Of a DNA stretch of 24,487 nt, positions 15,329 through 22,172 are shown one piece after another. Source of the stretch: VGKP01 sp964578345 (GTDB lineage Archaea > Nanobdellota > Nanobdellia > Pacearchaeales > GW2011-AR1); contig CAZOCP010000010.1 in assembly GCA_964578345.1 (NCBI GenBank), forward strand, positions 1-24,487. The letters are read 5' to 3'. Every line of letters begins with the position of its first letter. Position 1 is the stretch's first letter. Under the pieces are notes generated by a model that saw only the letters and a list, made by a program, of their open reading frames with translations, was not told the origin of the DNA and did not search any database. Made by a program: the position numbers and the translations under genes.

Positions 15329-15709
15329 TTAAAAGAAACCGGGCTTATTGCTGGTGTCAATCAGTATGTTTTTTAGATTAGGTAAAAACTCCTTATATGT
15401 CCGAAATAATTTTTCTCTAAAGTTTTCCATGAATGCTTTGTCTAACCCCCCATATTGATTAGATTTACTGAATAATTCCAATTCTCCTTTCCCATCCCTA
15501 TATGCAACAATTCCGCCCCCTAATACTCCAGCATCATCTCTTTCTATTGCTTGGACTATATTTTGATGGTACCTACACTCTTCACCTATTTTCATTGCAT
15601 GATATGAAAATCCATCTTCCTCTTGAGTAACAATAAAATATTGTCTCGGAGGAGACTCCTCACTTAACTTGCAGTCAACTTTTCCAATTTTAAATTCTAG
15701 ATTGCTCAT
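15329..15709 (-). CDS. Janus/Ocnus (PHPT1-like) family protein, putative
   Basis: This is a 126-residue protein from the ATG at 15709, chosen because GGAGG at 15721-15725 lies 11 nt upstream. Longer in-frame starts reach further into the preceding gene. The core recalls eukaryotic 14-kDa phosphohistidine phosphatase PHPT1 (from memory). RYHQNI (H48) aligns with its active-site EYHADI, VLGGGIVAY (62-70) with CLGGGRISH, and FSKSNQYG (80-87) with YSMAYG, in the same order and with similar spacing and length. If correct, H48 would be the catalytic histidine. It overlaps the preceding gene by about 20 nt, so the two are one operon. The assignment is by motif memory, not search. The alternative is an unrelated hypothetical protein. 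Confidence 0.55.
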   Translation of the reverse strand: MSNLEFKIGKVDCKLSEESPPRQYFIVTQEEDGFSYHAMKIGEECRYHQNIVQAIERDDAGVLGGGIVAYRDGKGELELFSKSNQYGGLDKAFMENFREKLFRTYKEFLPNLKNILIDTSNKPGFF

Positions 15710-16133
15710 GAGAATCTGAACCTCCATTTTCTTTGTTATCGTCATTTTCCCATCTCATAAAGGGATTATATAATGGATCAAGGCGAGTAAAATCATTGAC
15801 CTTCCCAATAATATTATCAGCACATGGTGCATACAAGTATAAATGCTCTATGCAGGCCTGGTTATATCCTATACGTTGAGCAATTGGTCGAAATAAATCA
15901 ACGAACTCAGAAGGAGCTTCTCTTTCTAGATTTGGGCCAAAATCTTCTGGCTTTAATTTATTCTGAGCAACATAATTCTCAAAATACTTTCTGAAAGTTA
16001 ATATCTTCTCCTGTCCAATTTCTCCTTCTAATCCCAACATAACAAAATCACCATATCTACCCAAACCTTCCAGTATCTCTTTCATGCTAACTTTCCTTCC
16101 AAGCTTCTTTGCAGTCATCTTTTCTTCTGCCAT
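15690..16133 (-). CDS. Hypothetical protein upstream of the Janus-like gene
   Basis: I do not recognise this 147-residue protein. It has a basic N-terminus (MAEEKMTAKKLGRK), predicted helices through residues 16-110, and a hydrophilic, Asn/Asp/Glu-rich tail (WENDDNKENGGSDSHEQ). Only two cysteines are present (C94, C104), and there is no signal peptide or membrane segment, so it is probably cytoplasmic. The start at 16133 fits a TATA box about 25 bp upstream, implying a leaderless mRNA. It overlaps the Janus-like gene by about 20 nt, so the two proteins may act together. It is divergent from the TrmB-like gene, sharing a 118-bp promoter region. Confidence 0.65.
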   Translation of the reverse strand: MAEEKMTAKKLGRKVSMKEILEGLGRYGDFVMLGLEGEIGQEKILTFRKYFENYVAQNKLKPEDFGPNLEREAPSEFVDLFRPIAQRIGYNQACIEHLYLYAPCADNIIGKVNDFTRLDPLYNPFMRWENDDNKENGGSDSHEQSRI

Positions 16134-16152
16134 GTTGTATCCTAAGGTATTA

Positions 16153-16160
16153 CTTTATAG
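16153..16160 (-). promoter_or_regulatory. TATA box for the 16133 operon
   Basis: On the minus strand this reads CTATAAAG, centred about 24 bp upstream of ATG 16133. Confidence 0.5.
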
Positions 16161-16222
16161 AATATATCAAAAAATAATTATTATAAATATAATCCCCCAC
16201 TTAGTGTAGAGTAATAGAAAGA

Positions 16223-16249
16223 TTTAAAAAGATGCTCTTGCATAAAGAG
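16223..16249 (+). promoter_or_regulatory. TATA box and small dyad for the TrmB-like gene
   Basis: TTTAAAAA (16223-16230) is centred about 25 bp before ATG 16252, consistent with leaderless transcription. Between them CTCTTGCATAAAGAG (16235-16249) is a dyad with 5-bp arms, at the usual place for a repressor site. The arms are short, so the operator reading is tentative. Confidence 0.4.
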
Positions 16250-16251
16250 TC

Positions 16252-17004
16252 ATGCAACCGGAAGTATTGGAAAAGGTAGGTCTTACACATAATGAAAGTA
16301 AAATATATTTAACTCTCTTAAGAACAGGAACTGCTAAATCTGGAGAGATTCTTAACCGATCTGGTTTAAATTCAGGAAAAATTTATGAAATTTTAGAGTC
16401 TCTTAAAAAGAAAGGCTTAGTAAGCGAATCTGTTGTCAATAAGGTTAAGCATTTTACAGCTGCTCCGCCTAAACAAATATTAGACTATTTAGAAAAAAAG
16501 AAGGCTGAAATAGCAGAGGAAGAGGCAACTATTCTACAAGCTCTCCCAAATTTGGAGTTAATTCGTAATAGTGCTATAAAAGATATTAGAGCAGTCACAT
16601 ATATAGGATATAATGGAATAAAAACTGCTGCCGATGAGGCTTTAGATTCTTTAAAAGATGATGATGAAATATTAGCTATGGGTGTAACTGAAAACAAAGA
16701 TGCTAAATTTAATGAGTTTTGGAGATTATGGACACAAAAAAGGATAAAACTAAAGCCAAAAATAGTTGCAAAACATATTTTCTCAGAAAAAGGCAAATAT
16801 TTCGAGTCTTTCTTAAAACTTAGGAAGAATGAGTCTAAGGTTCTTGAAGGGTTAACGCCAGTAACTGTAGATATTTTTGGGGAGGATAAAGTATTAATTT
16901 TAAACTATAATGAACCTGCCTCATGTGTTATGATTTATGATAAGAATACGGCAACTGCATTTAAAACGTTTTTTTATCAGCTTTGGAAGATAGCTAAAAA
17001 ATAA
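16252..17004 (+). CDS. TrmB-family transcriptional regulator
   Basis: This 250-residue protein has an N-terminal wHTH at residues 1-75 of TrmB type (LEKVGLTHNESKIYLTLLRTG, then SGKIYEILESLKKKGLV and HFTAAPPKQILDYLE). A short helical linker (about 78-105) follows. The C-terminal domain (about 110-250) contains DEILAMGVTE and DKVLILNYNEPASCVMIYDKNTATAFKTFFYQLWKIAK, as in the phospholipase-D-like effector region of archaeal TrmB-like regulators. TrmB proteins typically sense sugars, but the ligand here is unknown. One base separates its stop from the next gene, so the two form an operon. It may regulate itself and the divergent 16133 operon. Confidence 0.85.
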   Translation: MQPEVLEKVGLTHNESKIYLTLLRTGTAKSGEILNRSGLNSGKIYEILESLKKKGLVSESVVNKVKHFTAAPPKQILDYLEKKKAEIAEEEATILQALPNLELIRNSAIKDIRAVTYIGYNGIKTAADEALDSLKDDDEILAMGVTENKDAKFNEFWRLWTQKRIKLKPKIVAKHIFSEKGKYFESFLKLRKNESKVLEGLTPVTVDIFGEDKVLILNYNEPASCVMIYDKNTATAFKTFFYQLWKIAKK

Positions 17005-17005
17005 C

Positions 17006-18214
17006 ATGGAAAAAGAGAATTTGCTTGTTCGCTATTGGCAAATGCCAGGAGATATTTTTATTAGTTTGGAACCTAACTTTCATGCTAAGTTGTGCAACTC
17101 TATCCAACTTAAACTTGATAATAGCCGTAAGAATTGTTTTCATAAAATATTACATTGTCCTAAATGGCATGCTCAAAGACTATTTACACAATTTAATAGA
17201 ATGACAATTAAAGAACTTGAAATCCTAAGGGAATTCGCTAACATTTCAAAGGAAGAAGCTCAGAATAATATAAAAAGTCTTGGCAACCACGAAGATGGAA
17301 CTATTATTAAAAATCCAAAACTCCCCTTTAATCTTAAAAATATAGTCTATGTTGCTGCACATTTGATGTTTGATGGCTCATATAGGGAGAAAGGGGGATG
17401 CTATTTTTACTCTTATGAACCGAGCTTAGTCGAATATCATAAGAAAAGGTTGTCTGAATTTGGAAGTGTTCCTATTAATTTTATTGCTAATGAAAACCAG
17501 CTTTATTTTTCTTATACTATTGGATACATTGCAAAGAAGTTATTAGAGATTGATAACTTTAACTCAACTCAAACTTATTTTTCTGAAAAATTGAAGAAAT
17601 TAGCTAAGCACAATAAAGAACTTGTTGATGAAATTATAAAAGCTTTAATTATTGATGAAGGTAAAGTGGATGATAAAATTGAAGCCGAGCTTGCTAATGA
17701 AAAGTTAGTAAATGATATTCATGATTTGATAAATGAGCATTATAAGGCAACCAAAATAACCTCAAGAACTAGAACTATTGGTTTTAAGAATAATCCTAAA
17801 TGGATTCATACTACTACTATTTGGAAAATTGGTATTAGCGCTTCCAGTTTCAAAGATTTGTACAATTCAATTTCTCCGTTACCTATAAATTATAAGGAAG
17901 AGAATTTGAAATTTTTATTTGACAGGCAAAGTAGAGATTTTAACCAAAGAAAACTTGGAGAAACTAAAAAATTAATTGTTAAATCTCTTTTAGAAAAACC
18001 TAAGACAATGGATGAACTTGCTAAAGAATTACTTATTAAGCAAACAACAATTAGGGCACATCTTAAAGGGCATCCAACTTATAAGAATTCTTTAATTAAT
18101 TTAGGTTTGATAGATAAAATTGATGAAAAATTATTACGCCGTGGAGGATATGCCAAGGTTGGTATTTATGGGATTAAGGATATAGACAAAGCAAAAGAAT
18201 TTTTGAAAATTTGA
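17006..18214 (+). CDS. LAGLIDADG-like protein with C-terminal winged helix
   Basis: This protein has 402 residues. Two LAGLIDADG-like helices are visible: VAAHLMFDGS (116-125, acidic D123) and IIKALIIDEGK (210-220, D217/E218). They are about 95 residues apart, as in single-chain two-motif enzymes. Each is followed by beta-strand-rich sequence. Residues about 315-402 look like a winged helix (KLIVKSLLEKPKTMDELAKELLIKQTTIRAHLKG, then a YGIKD strand). It could be a homing endonuclease or a domesticated DNA-binding regulator in the way WhiA uses a LAGLIDADG fold. The acidic residues are kept, so cleavage is possible. It is co-transcribed with the TrmB-like gene and ends 4 nt from the convergent rps11 stop. 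Confidence 0.7.
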   Translation: MEKENLLVRYWQMPGDIFISLEPNFHAKLCNSIQLKLDNSRKNCFHKILHCPKWHAQRLFTQFNRMTIKELEILREFANISKEEAQNNIKSLGNHEDGTIIKNPKLPFNLKNIVYVAAHLMFDGSYREKGGCYFYSYEPSLVEYHKKRLSEFGSVPINFIANENQLYFSYTIGYIAKKLLEIDNFNSTQTYFSEKLKKLAKHNKELVDEIIKALIIDEGKVDDKIEAELANEKLVNDIHDLINEHYKATKITSRTRTIGFKNNPKWIHTTTIWKIGISASSFKDLYNSISPLPINYKEENLKFLFDRQSRDFNQRKLGETKKLIVKSLLEKPKTMDELAKELLIKQTTIRAHLKGHPTYKNSLINLGLIDKIDEKLLRRGGYAKVGIYGIKDIDKAKEFLKI

Positions 18215-18218
18215 ATTC

Positions 18219-18689
18219 TCAAACACGCCTACCCCTTTTTCCCCCTTTGCGCTTTGGCCCTCCTCTTGGAACTCTTGTAGCGTCTAAGATACTGATTATA
18301 CGAAAACCTGCTTTGCCTAAACTTTTAACTGCTGCATGCGCCCCAGAACCAATTCCTATACTGCCTGTTTTTGCTCTGGTTCTTATATATAAAGCATTAA
18401 TCCCAAGGTCATGGGCTCTTTCAGATGCTTTTTTTGCCGCAAACATAGCTACTGTAGGATCTGCCTTAAGCCTGCTATGTTTAGTAATCATTCCTCCGCT
18501 GACTCTAGATATAGTATTGCCTGCTAAATCTGTAATATGAATAATAGTATTATTTGAAGAACTAAAAATATAAACAATTCCTGCTTTTTCTTCTTTTCTT
18601 TCTTCTTTAATTTCGTATTCTTCTTTTGTATTTGTTTTTACATTTTCCATATCCTGCTCCTTCTCTTTTGGATTATCTGATTTATCCAT
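18219..18689 (-). CDS. rps11: Small-subunit ribosomal protein uS11
   Basis: This protein has 156 residues. The body (about 37-156) is typical uS11: IVYIFSSSNNTIIHITDLAGNT, HSRLKADPTVAMFAAKKASE, and the conserved C-terminus ISILDATRVPRGGPKRKGGKRGRRV. The first 36 residues are a charged Lys/Glu extension (MDKSDNPKEKEQD...) that is probably disordered. uS11 binds 16S rRNA on the platform. It overlaps the rps4 stop by 8 nt, so it is translated from the same mRNA. The canonical next gene, rpoD, is displaced. Confidence 0.95.
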   Translation of the reverse strand: MDKSDNPKEKEQDMENVKTNTKEEYEIKEERKEEKAGIVYIFSSSNNTIIHITDLAGNTISRVSGGMITKHSRLKADPTVAMFAAKKASERAHDLGINALYIRTRAKTGSIGIGSGAHAAVKSLGKAGFRIISILDATRVPRGGPKRKGGKRGRRV

Positions 18690-19182
18690 TGTTCTTTTCC
18701 TCAGGCTTATCTGAAACCTTATTGATATTCTGCTTCATTGGCTGATTTAGTGCAAGTGAACTCTCTTCACTTACTAAAACTAAATAACTTGGAACGTTAA
18801 CAACTCTTCCATTTATAAGAATTTTCTTATGCACGACTAACTGCCTTGCCTGCTTAACTGTTGATGACATTCCCTTTTTAAAAACAATGGTTGGGAGCCT
18901 GCGCTCTAAAATATCTTCTAATTTTAGGGCCAGAACTTCTGCAATTGAATTTGCAGGTATCCCAATGTTGTTCAATTTTAAAAATAGGTTTTTCTGCTCA
19001 TCCAAAGACGACCTTGCAAGACTCTTTGCTCTGCTTCTGAAATAATTTACTTTCGCAAGGCTTTTCCAAACTTCTCTCTTATTCTTTAGAGCATACTTCT
19101 GAAGCAGAAAATTTTCATTCTCTATGCGCTTTTTCTCATATAGTTTCTTAGGTCTTACGTATAATTTTTTTTTGCGTATCAT
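18682..19182 (-). CDS. rps4: Small-subunit ribosomal protein uS4
   Basis: This 166-residue protein initiates 30S body assembly by binding 16S rRNA. The N-terminal half contains LLQKYALKNKREVWKSLAKVNYFRSRAKSL. The S4 RNA-binding domain follows at about 92-150 (RRLPTIVFKKGMSSTVKQARQLVVHKKILINGRVVNVPSYLV). The N-terminal zinc-binding cysteines of many archaeal uS4 proteins are absent. The start overlaps the rps13 stop in an ATGA junction. Confidence 0.95.
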   Translation of the reverse strand: MIRKKKLYVRPKKLYEKKRIENENFLLQKYALKNKREVWKSLAKVNYFRSRAKSLARSSLDEQKNLFLKLNNIGIPANSIAEVLALKLEDILERRLPTIVFKKGMSSTVKQARQLVVHKKILINGRVVNVPSYLVLVSEESSLALNQPMKQNINKVSDKPEEKNNG

Positions 19183-19688
19183 TTTTTCTTCCTTTTGATA
19201 CCCATAGCTATACCTCGAGTCCTGAAATGCGAGCGAGTTCTTTGTCCTCTAACTGGAAGCTTGGCAGAATGCCTTATACCGACGTAGCTTTTAATTTCTT
19301 TGAGTCTTTTGATATCAAATTCTTTTTTTATATCTAAATCCGAGCCAAAGTAATGTTTAGTCAGTCCTGTATCTCTATCAAACCTTCTATTCTTTAGAAA
19401 ATCAGCTATAGGAAGTAATTTTAGCCATCTCTCAATTGTCTGAATTTCATCTTTTGATAGAGATTCTATCTTCTTTGTCTTAGGTATTGATAAATTAATA
19501 CAGGCGGCATTTGAAATTGACCATGAAACTCCCTTTATCCTTGTCAAACCAGAGTAAATATTTTTTGAACCTGGTATGTCATGTCCAAGAATCCTAACTA
19601 AAACCTCATTTTTTTCATCCTGAATCTGAGGTCTTTGCTTTTCTATCTTCTTTTCTTCAAATGATCGTTTTTTTTGTTTATCAGCCAT
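19179..19688 (-). CDS. rps13: Small-subunit ribosomal protein uS13
   Basis: This 169-residue protein sits in the 30S head, contacting tRNA and the 50S subunit. After a Lys/Glu-rich N-terminal extension (about 27 residues), EVLVRILGHDIPGSKNIYSGLTRIKGVSWSISNAAC matches archaeal uS13. The helix-two-turns-helix region and the basic tail RHSAKLPVRGQRTRSHFRTRGIAMGIKRKKK follow. It starts one base after the DUF655 stop. Confidence 0.95.
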   Translation of the reverse strand: MADKQKKRSFEEKKIEKQRPQIQDEKNEVLVRILGHDIPGSKNIYSGLTRIKGVSWSISNAACINLSIPKTKKIESLSKDEIQTIERWLKLLPIADFLKNRRFDRDTGLTKHYFGSDLDIKKEFDIKRLKEIKSYVGIRHSAKLPVRGQRTRSHFRTRGIAMGIKRKKK

Positions 19689-19689
19689 A

Positions 19690-20229
19690 TTATTTTATAA
19701 ATAAATAGAAGCGCTGGCGCTCCGATATCTCTTCGATTATGCGTTTCTCGATAGATTTTTTTGGATCTGGAAGATTTTTGATTCTTCCCCGCATATCTTC
19801 AAATGATTCGAATGGCTTCTGCTCGCGAGCTTCTAAAATATCATGCATGTGCTTCTTGCCTAAGCCTGGCAAAAGTTCAATTTGATGAAGGCGCACGTTA
19901 ATTGCTTGGGCAGTATTAAAGAAATCGACAAATTTCTTTTCCTGCTCTGAAACAATTTTCTCGATGAACTCTTGAAGCTCATTTTTTGCAACTTCGGTCA
20001 ATTTTTCCTTAGACAATCTGCCCGCAATGTAATATATTTTATCTCTTTTTTCTTGGCCTATGTAAACTTTTTCTTTAGAGACCAAAGCAACTCCCCTGCG
20101 AGGCACCAATTCCAATAAAATTAAAGTTCTTTCGCCGACTGCCTGCGCGATTGCATTCATTTTCCCATCCATAGGGTAGCCGTGGGGCAGATAATCTAAA
20201 ATAATTGCATAATCTTCTTTTTCAGACAT
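19690..20229 (-). CDS. DUF655 family protein
   Basis: This protein has 179 residues. Archaeal DUF655 proteins combine an OB-like N-terminal domain with a helix-hairpin-helix region and are nearly always encoded next to eL21 and Rpo4, as here. The N-terminal part reads YAIILDYLPHGYPMD...AIAQAVGERTLILLELVPRRG. The HhH part reads LHQIELLPGLGKKHMHDILEAREQKPFESFEDMRGRI (about 117-155). The function is unknown but is probably nucleic-acid binding linked to translation or transcription. It lies 6 nt after rpoF and 1 nt before rps13. The ksgA gene that often follows DUF655 in other archaea is not present here. Confidence 0.9.
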   Translation of the reverse strand: MSEKEDYAIILDYLPHGYPMDGKMNAIAQAVGERTLILLELVPRRGVALVSKEKVYIGQEKRDKIYYIAGRLSKEKLTEVAKNELQEFIEKIVSEQEKKFVDFFNTAQAINVRLHQIELLPGLGKKHMHDILEAREQKPFESFEDMRGRIKNLPDPKKSIEKRIIEEISERQRFYLFIK

Positions 20230-20235
20230 TTGATG

Positions 20236-20538
20236 TTAGAGGTATTTTTTTATTATGTTCAAGATAGAAGTTGCCTCTTCTTCTGATAAAGAAATATCTA
20301 TAAAAAGTTTGTTTATGTCTGCCATATCTTCTGGCAGAAAATCAACTATTTTAACAATCTTTTCATCATTAAGCTTGTGATTATTCAGAGAGTGGATTTC
20401 ATCAATGCACTTGGTTGCTTTCTCGACTGATAATTTTGAGAAGGCCTTTAAGTAATAATTTATATTTTTATTCTCTTCTAAATCTGCAACGTATTCCTTA
20501 ACTTCTGCCAGAGTTATTGGCTTTTTTGATATTATCAT
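20236..20538 (-). CDS. rpoF: RNA polymerase subunit F (Rpo4)
   Basis: This 100-residue protein pairs with Rpo7 (subunit E) to form the polymerase stalk. It begins IISKKPITLAEVKEYVADLE, contains YYLKAFSKLSVEKATKCIDEI, and has a C-terminal HRDC-like helical domain with IVDFLPEDMADINKLF and LSEEEATSILNIIKKYL. Its start overlaps the eL21 stop by ATGA, the standard archaeal rpl21e-rpoF arrangement. Length and motifs are typical. Confidence 0.9.
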   Translation of the reverse strand: MIISKKPITLAEVKEYVADLEENKNINYYLKAFSKLSVEKATKCIDEIHSLNNHKLNDEKIVKIVDFLPEDMADINKLFIDISLSEEEATSILNIIKKYL

Positions 20539-20798
20539 GATTGTATATTTTTTATTTTAATTAAATGAATTGGATGAATAGAGTAGAGTTTTATTTTATT
20601 CAAATCATTTATCTCAACATAGTATGCATGCCCTCTCTTTTTTATAACTTTACCTGTTCTACCTTGCAACCTTTTTGAATAATGAAAGGGGATGCTTAAT
20701 TCTCTAGCAACTGCTACCTTATCTCCTGTATTGAATTTCTGAAAAAACCTGCTAAAAGAGATTTTTCCCTTTTGTCTTGGATTTTTGTGCGTTGGCAT
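20535..20798 (-). CDS. rpl21e: Large-subunit ribosomal protein eL21
   Basis: This 87-residue protein is found only in archaea and eukaryotes. An SH3-like barrel is visible as FNTGDKVAVARELSIPFHYSKRLQGRTGKVIKKRGHAYYVEIND, followed by KLYSIHPIHLIKI. It is a little shorter at the N-terminus than many archaeal eL21 proteins. It is the first gene of a minus-strand operon running through rpoF, DUF655, rps13, rps4 and rps11. Confidence 0.95.
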   Translation of the reverse strand: MPTHKNPRQKGKISFSRFFQKFNTGDKVAVARELSIPFHYSKRLQGRTGKVIKKRGHAYYVEINDLNKIKLYSIHPIHLIKIKNIQS

Positions 20799-20819
20799 AA
20801 AAATATGTTAAAGAACTAG

Positions 20820-20827
20820 TTTAAAAA
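20820..20827 (-). promoter_or_regulatory. TATA box for the rpl21e-to-rps11 operon
   Basis: On the minus strand this reads TTTTTAAA, centred about 25 bp upstream of the rpl21e ATG, so the mRNA is probably leaderless at its first gene. No other clear TATA box precedes the downstream genes, which are tightly packed. Confidence 0.6.
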
Positions 20828-20904
20828 GCTTTCTTAGATGTTATATTTCTGTATTTGTAAGGCGCGCTATAAAAGATAATTATGTCAAGGAATTTTAATA
20901 AATA

Positions 20905-21099
20905 TCAGTACTTTCTAGAAATTGATTGGGGGCTTACAGAACCCTGATTTAAATTTCCTGCATCTCTTGCTCTTTCCATACTGTCTACAATAGCATTGAA
21001 CATTTTTTCTCCCCAGACCCCTATACCACAGCGCCTGCAAAAATCAATAACAGATTCATCGACAACATCTGTTTTACAGTAAATACAATGCTTTGTCAT
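20905..21099 (-). CDS. Small zinc-ribbon protein
   Basis: This protein has 64 residues. Two CxxC pairs, CIYC (5-8) and CRRC (21-24), are 12 residues apart and should bind one zinc. The following conserved-looking string GVWGEKMFNAIVDSMERARDAGNL is helical, and the tail is polar. I recall near-identical small proteins in other DPANN genomes; their function is unknown. It could be an RNA-, DNA- or protein-binding adaptor. The start matches a shared TATA-like palindrome at 21134-21143. Confidence 0.75.
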   Translation of the reverse strand: MTKHCIYCKTDVVDESVIDFCRRCGIGVWGEKMFNAIVDSMERARDAGNLNQGSVSPQSISRKY

Positions 21100-21133
21100 A
21101 TTCTCTTTTTATGCAATGGTGTGTTAGTTAAGG

Positions 21134-21143
21134 TATTTAAATA
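21134..21143. promoter_or_regulatory. Palindromic, possibly bidirectional TATA element
   Basis: TATTTAAATA is a perfect palindrome between divergent genes. It is centred about 25 bp before the + strand ATG at 21163 (leaderless) and about 39 bp before the - strand ATG at 21099 (short leader). One element could serve both genes, with flanking BRE sequences setting direction. Confidence 0.45.
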
Positions 21144-21162
21144 TTCTCATGTTATGTTGAAT

Positions 21163-21408
21163 ATGACAGAAAGAAAAATTGAAGTAAGAAGAAGGGGCGG
21201 GGCGTATTTAATTGTTGGAGGAATTATCATTATTTTTTTGGCTTTTTCTTATTTTATTCCTGTCGAAGTCGAGTCTGGGGCTAATTATGTTATTGAGGAC
21301 AGTTTATTAGGGATTATTATATTCCATAACTCTATTGTGCTGATTTTATATCTCGCAACGGCTTTATTTTTGATTTTGAAAGGAAAATTGAATTTCGTTC
21401 TAAGGTGA
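21163..21408 (+). CDS. Small two-helix membrane protein
   Basis: This is an 81-residue protein if started at ATG 21163, chosen from TATA spacing and because upstream in-frame ATGs add unlike, promoter-derived sequence. A basic N-terminus (KIEVRRRGG) precedes membrane helix 1 at about 14-33 (AYLIVGGIIIIFLAFSYFIP). A short extracellular loop and membrane helix 2 at about 54-72 (HNSIVLILYLATALFLILKG) follow. The positive-inside rule puts both ends in the cytoplasm. No family is recognised. Confidence 0.65.
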   Translation: MTERKIEVRRRGGAYLIVGGIIIIFLAFSYFIPVEVESGANYVIEDSLLGIIIFHNSIVLILYLATALFLILKGKLNFVLR

Positions 21409-21444
21409 TTAATATTCATGAAAAGATTGAAGATTTTGCATAGA

Positions 21445-21452
21445 TTTATAAA
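21445..21452 (+). promoter_or_regulatory. TATA box for the DsbA-like gene
   Basis: TTTATAAA is centred about 25 bp before ATG 21474, implying a leaderless mRNA. Confidence 0.55.
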
Positions 21453-21473
21453 GAGAGAGAAAGAATAAATTTT

Positions 21474-22172
21474 ATGGAATCTAGTGAAACGATTGTTATT
21501 AAAAAAGAAAGCTTGTGGAAATACTCCACATTTATCCTAGCAGCAATATTAATTATTGGGATTTTTGTGTTTGTTTTGAAAAATTCTCCAAAAGAGAGCG
21601 GAAATGTTGTTTCTAACGACGGGCAGCAAGCTGCAGGACAAACGGCGCGTGTTGAAGTAAGTGAAGATGATGATGTTGTTATAGGGGAAAAAGATGCGCC
21701 TGTAACAATTATTGAGTTCTCTGATTATGAGTGCCCATTTTGCGGGAGACATTTTGAACAGACTCATCCTCAACTTGTAAAGGATTATATTAATACTGGA
21801 AAAGTAAGACTAGTTTTTAGAGATTTTCCATTGAGTTTCCATCCTAATGCACAAAAATCTGCTGAAGCTGCTGAGTGCGTCAGGTATGTAAGCAAGAGTG
21901 ATGAAGCATATTGGAAAATGCATGATAAAATATTTGAAAATCAAAAGATATTATCGATTGATAAACTAAGCGTGTGGGCCCGCGAATTAGGCTATGATAT
22001 AGATTCGTGCCTTGACTCGGACAAGTTTGCCGATGAAGTAAAAAAAGATCTGGCTGATGGAAGTGCTGCCGGAGTTGGAGGTACGCCTTCATTCTTTATT
22101 AACGGAAAGATGCTAGAGGGAGCCCAGCCTTACTCCTCATTTAAACAGTTAATTGATTCTGAACTATCCTAG
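21474..22172 (+). CDS. Membrane-anchored DsbA-like thiol oxidoreductase
   Basis: This protein has 232 residues. A membrane helix at about 16-36 anchors it, and a linker (37-62) leads to a thioredoxin-fold domain outside the cell. The active-site motif CPFC (87-90) follows FSDYE, as in the DsbA/Thioredoxin_4 family. The helical insertion (about 125-190) and the cis-proline loop GGTPSFFING (P205) are also present. It would form or isomerise disulfides in exported proteins. The Cys-containing surface proteins encoded at 5443, 6134 and 11152 are plausible clients. Two further Cys (C135, C179) are present. It ends tail-to-tail with the VTT gene, the stops overlapping at a CTAG. Confidence 0.9.
   Translation: MESSETIVIKKESLWKYSTFILAAILIIGIFVFVLKNSPKESGNVVSNDGQQAAGQTARVEVSEDDDVVIGEKDAPVTIIEFSDYECPFCGRHFEQTHPQLVKDYINTGKVRLVFRDFPLSFHPNAQKSAEAAECVRYVSKSDEAYWKMHDKIFENQKILSIDKLSVWARELGYDIDSCLDSDKFADEVKKDLADGSAAGVGGTPSFFINGKMLEGAQPYSSFKQLIDSELS

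Noticed and set aside
17006..18214. Intein or intron-encoded homing endonuclease within a host gene
   Set aside because: It is free-standing, co-transcribed with the TrmB-like gene, and no interrupted host gene or splice motifs are visible on either side.
18211..18540. Plus-strand open frame opposite rps11
   Set aside because: It is a shadow of the uS11 coding sequence on the other strand. uS11 is unambiguous.
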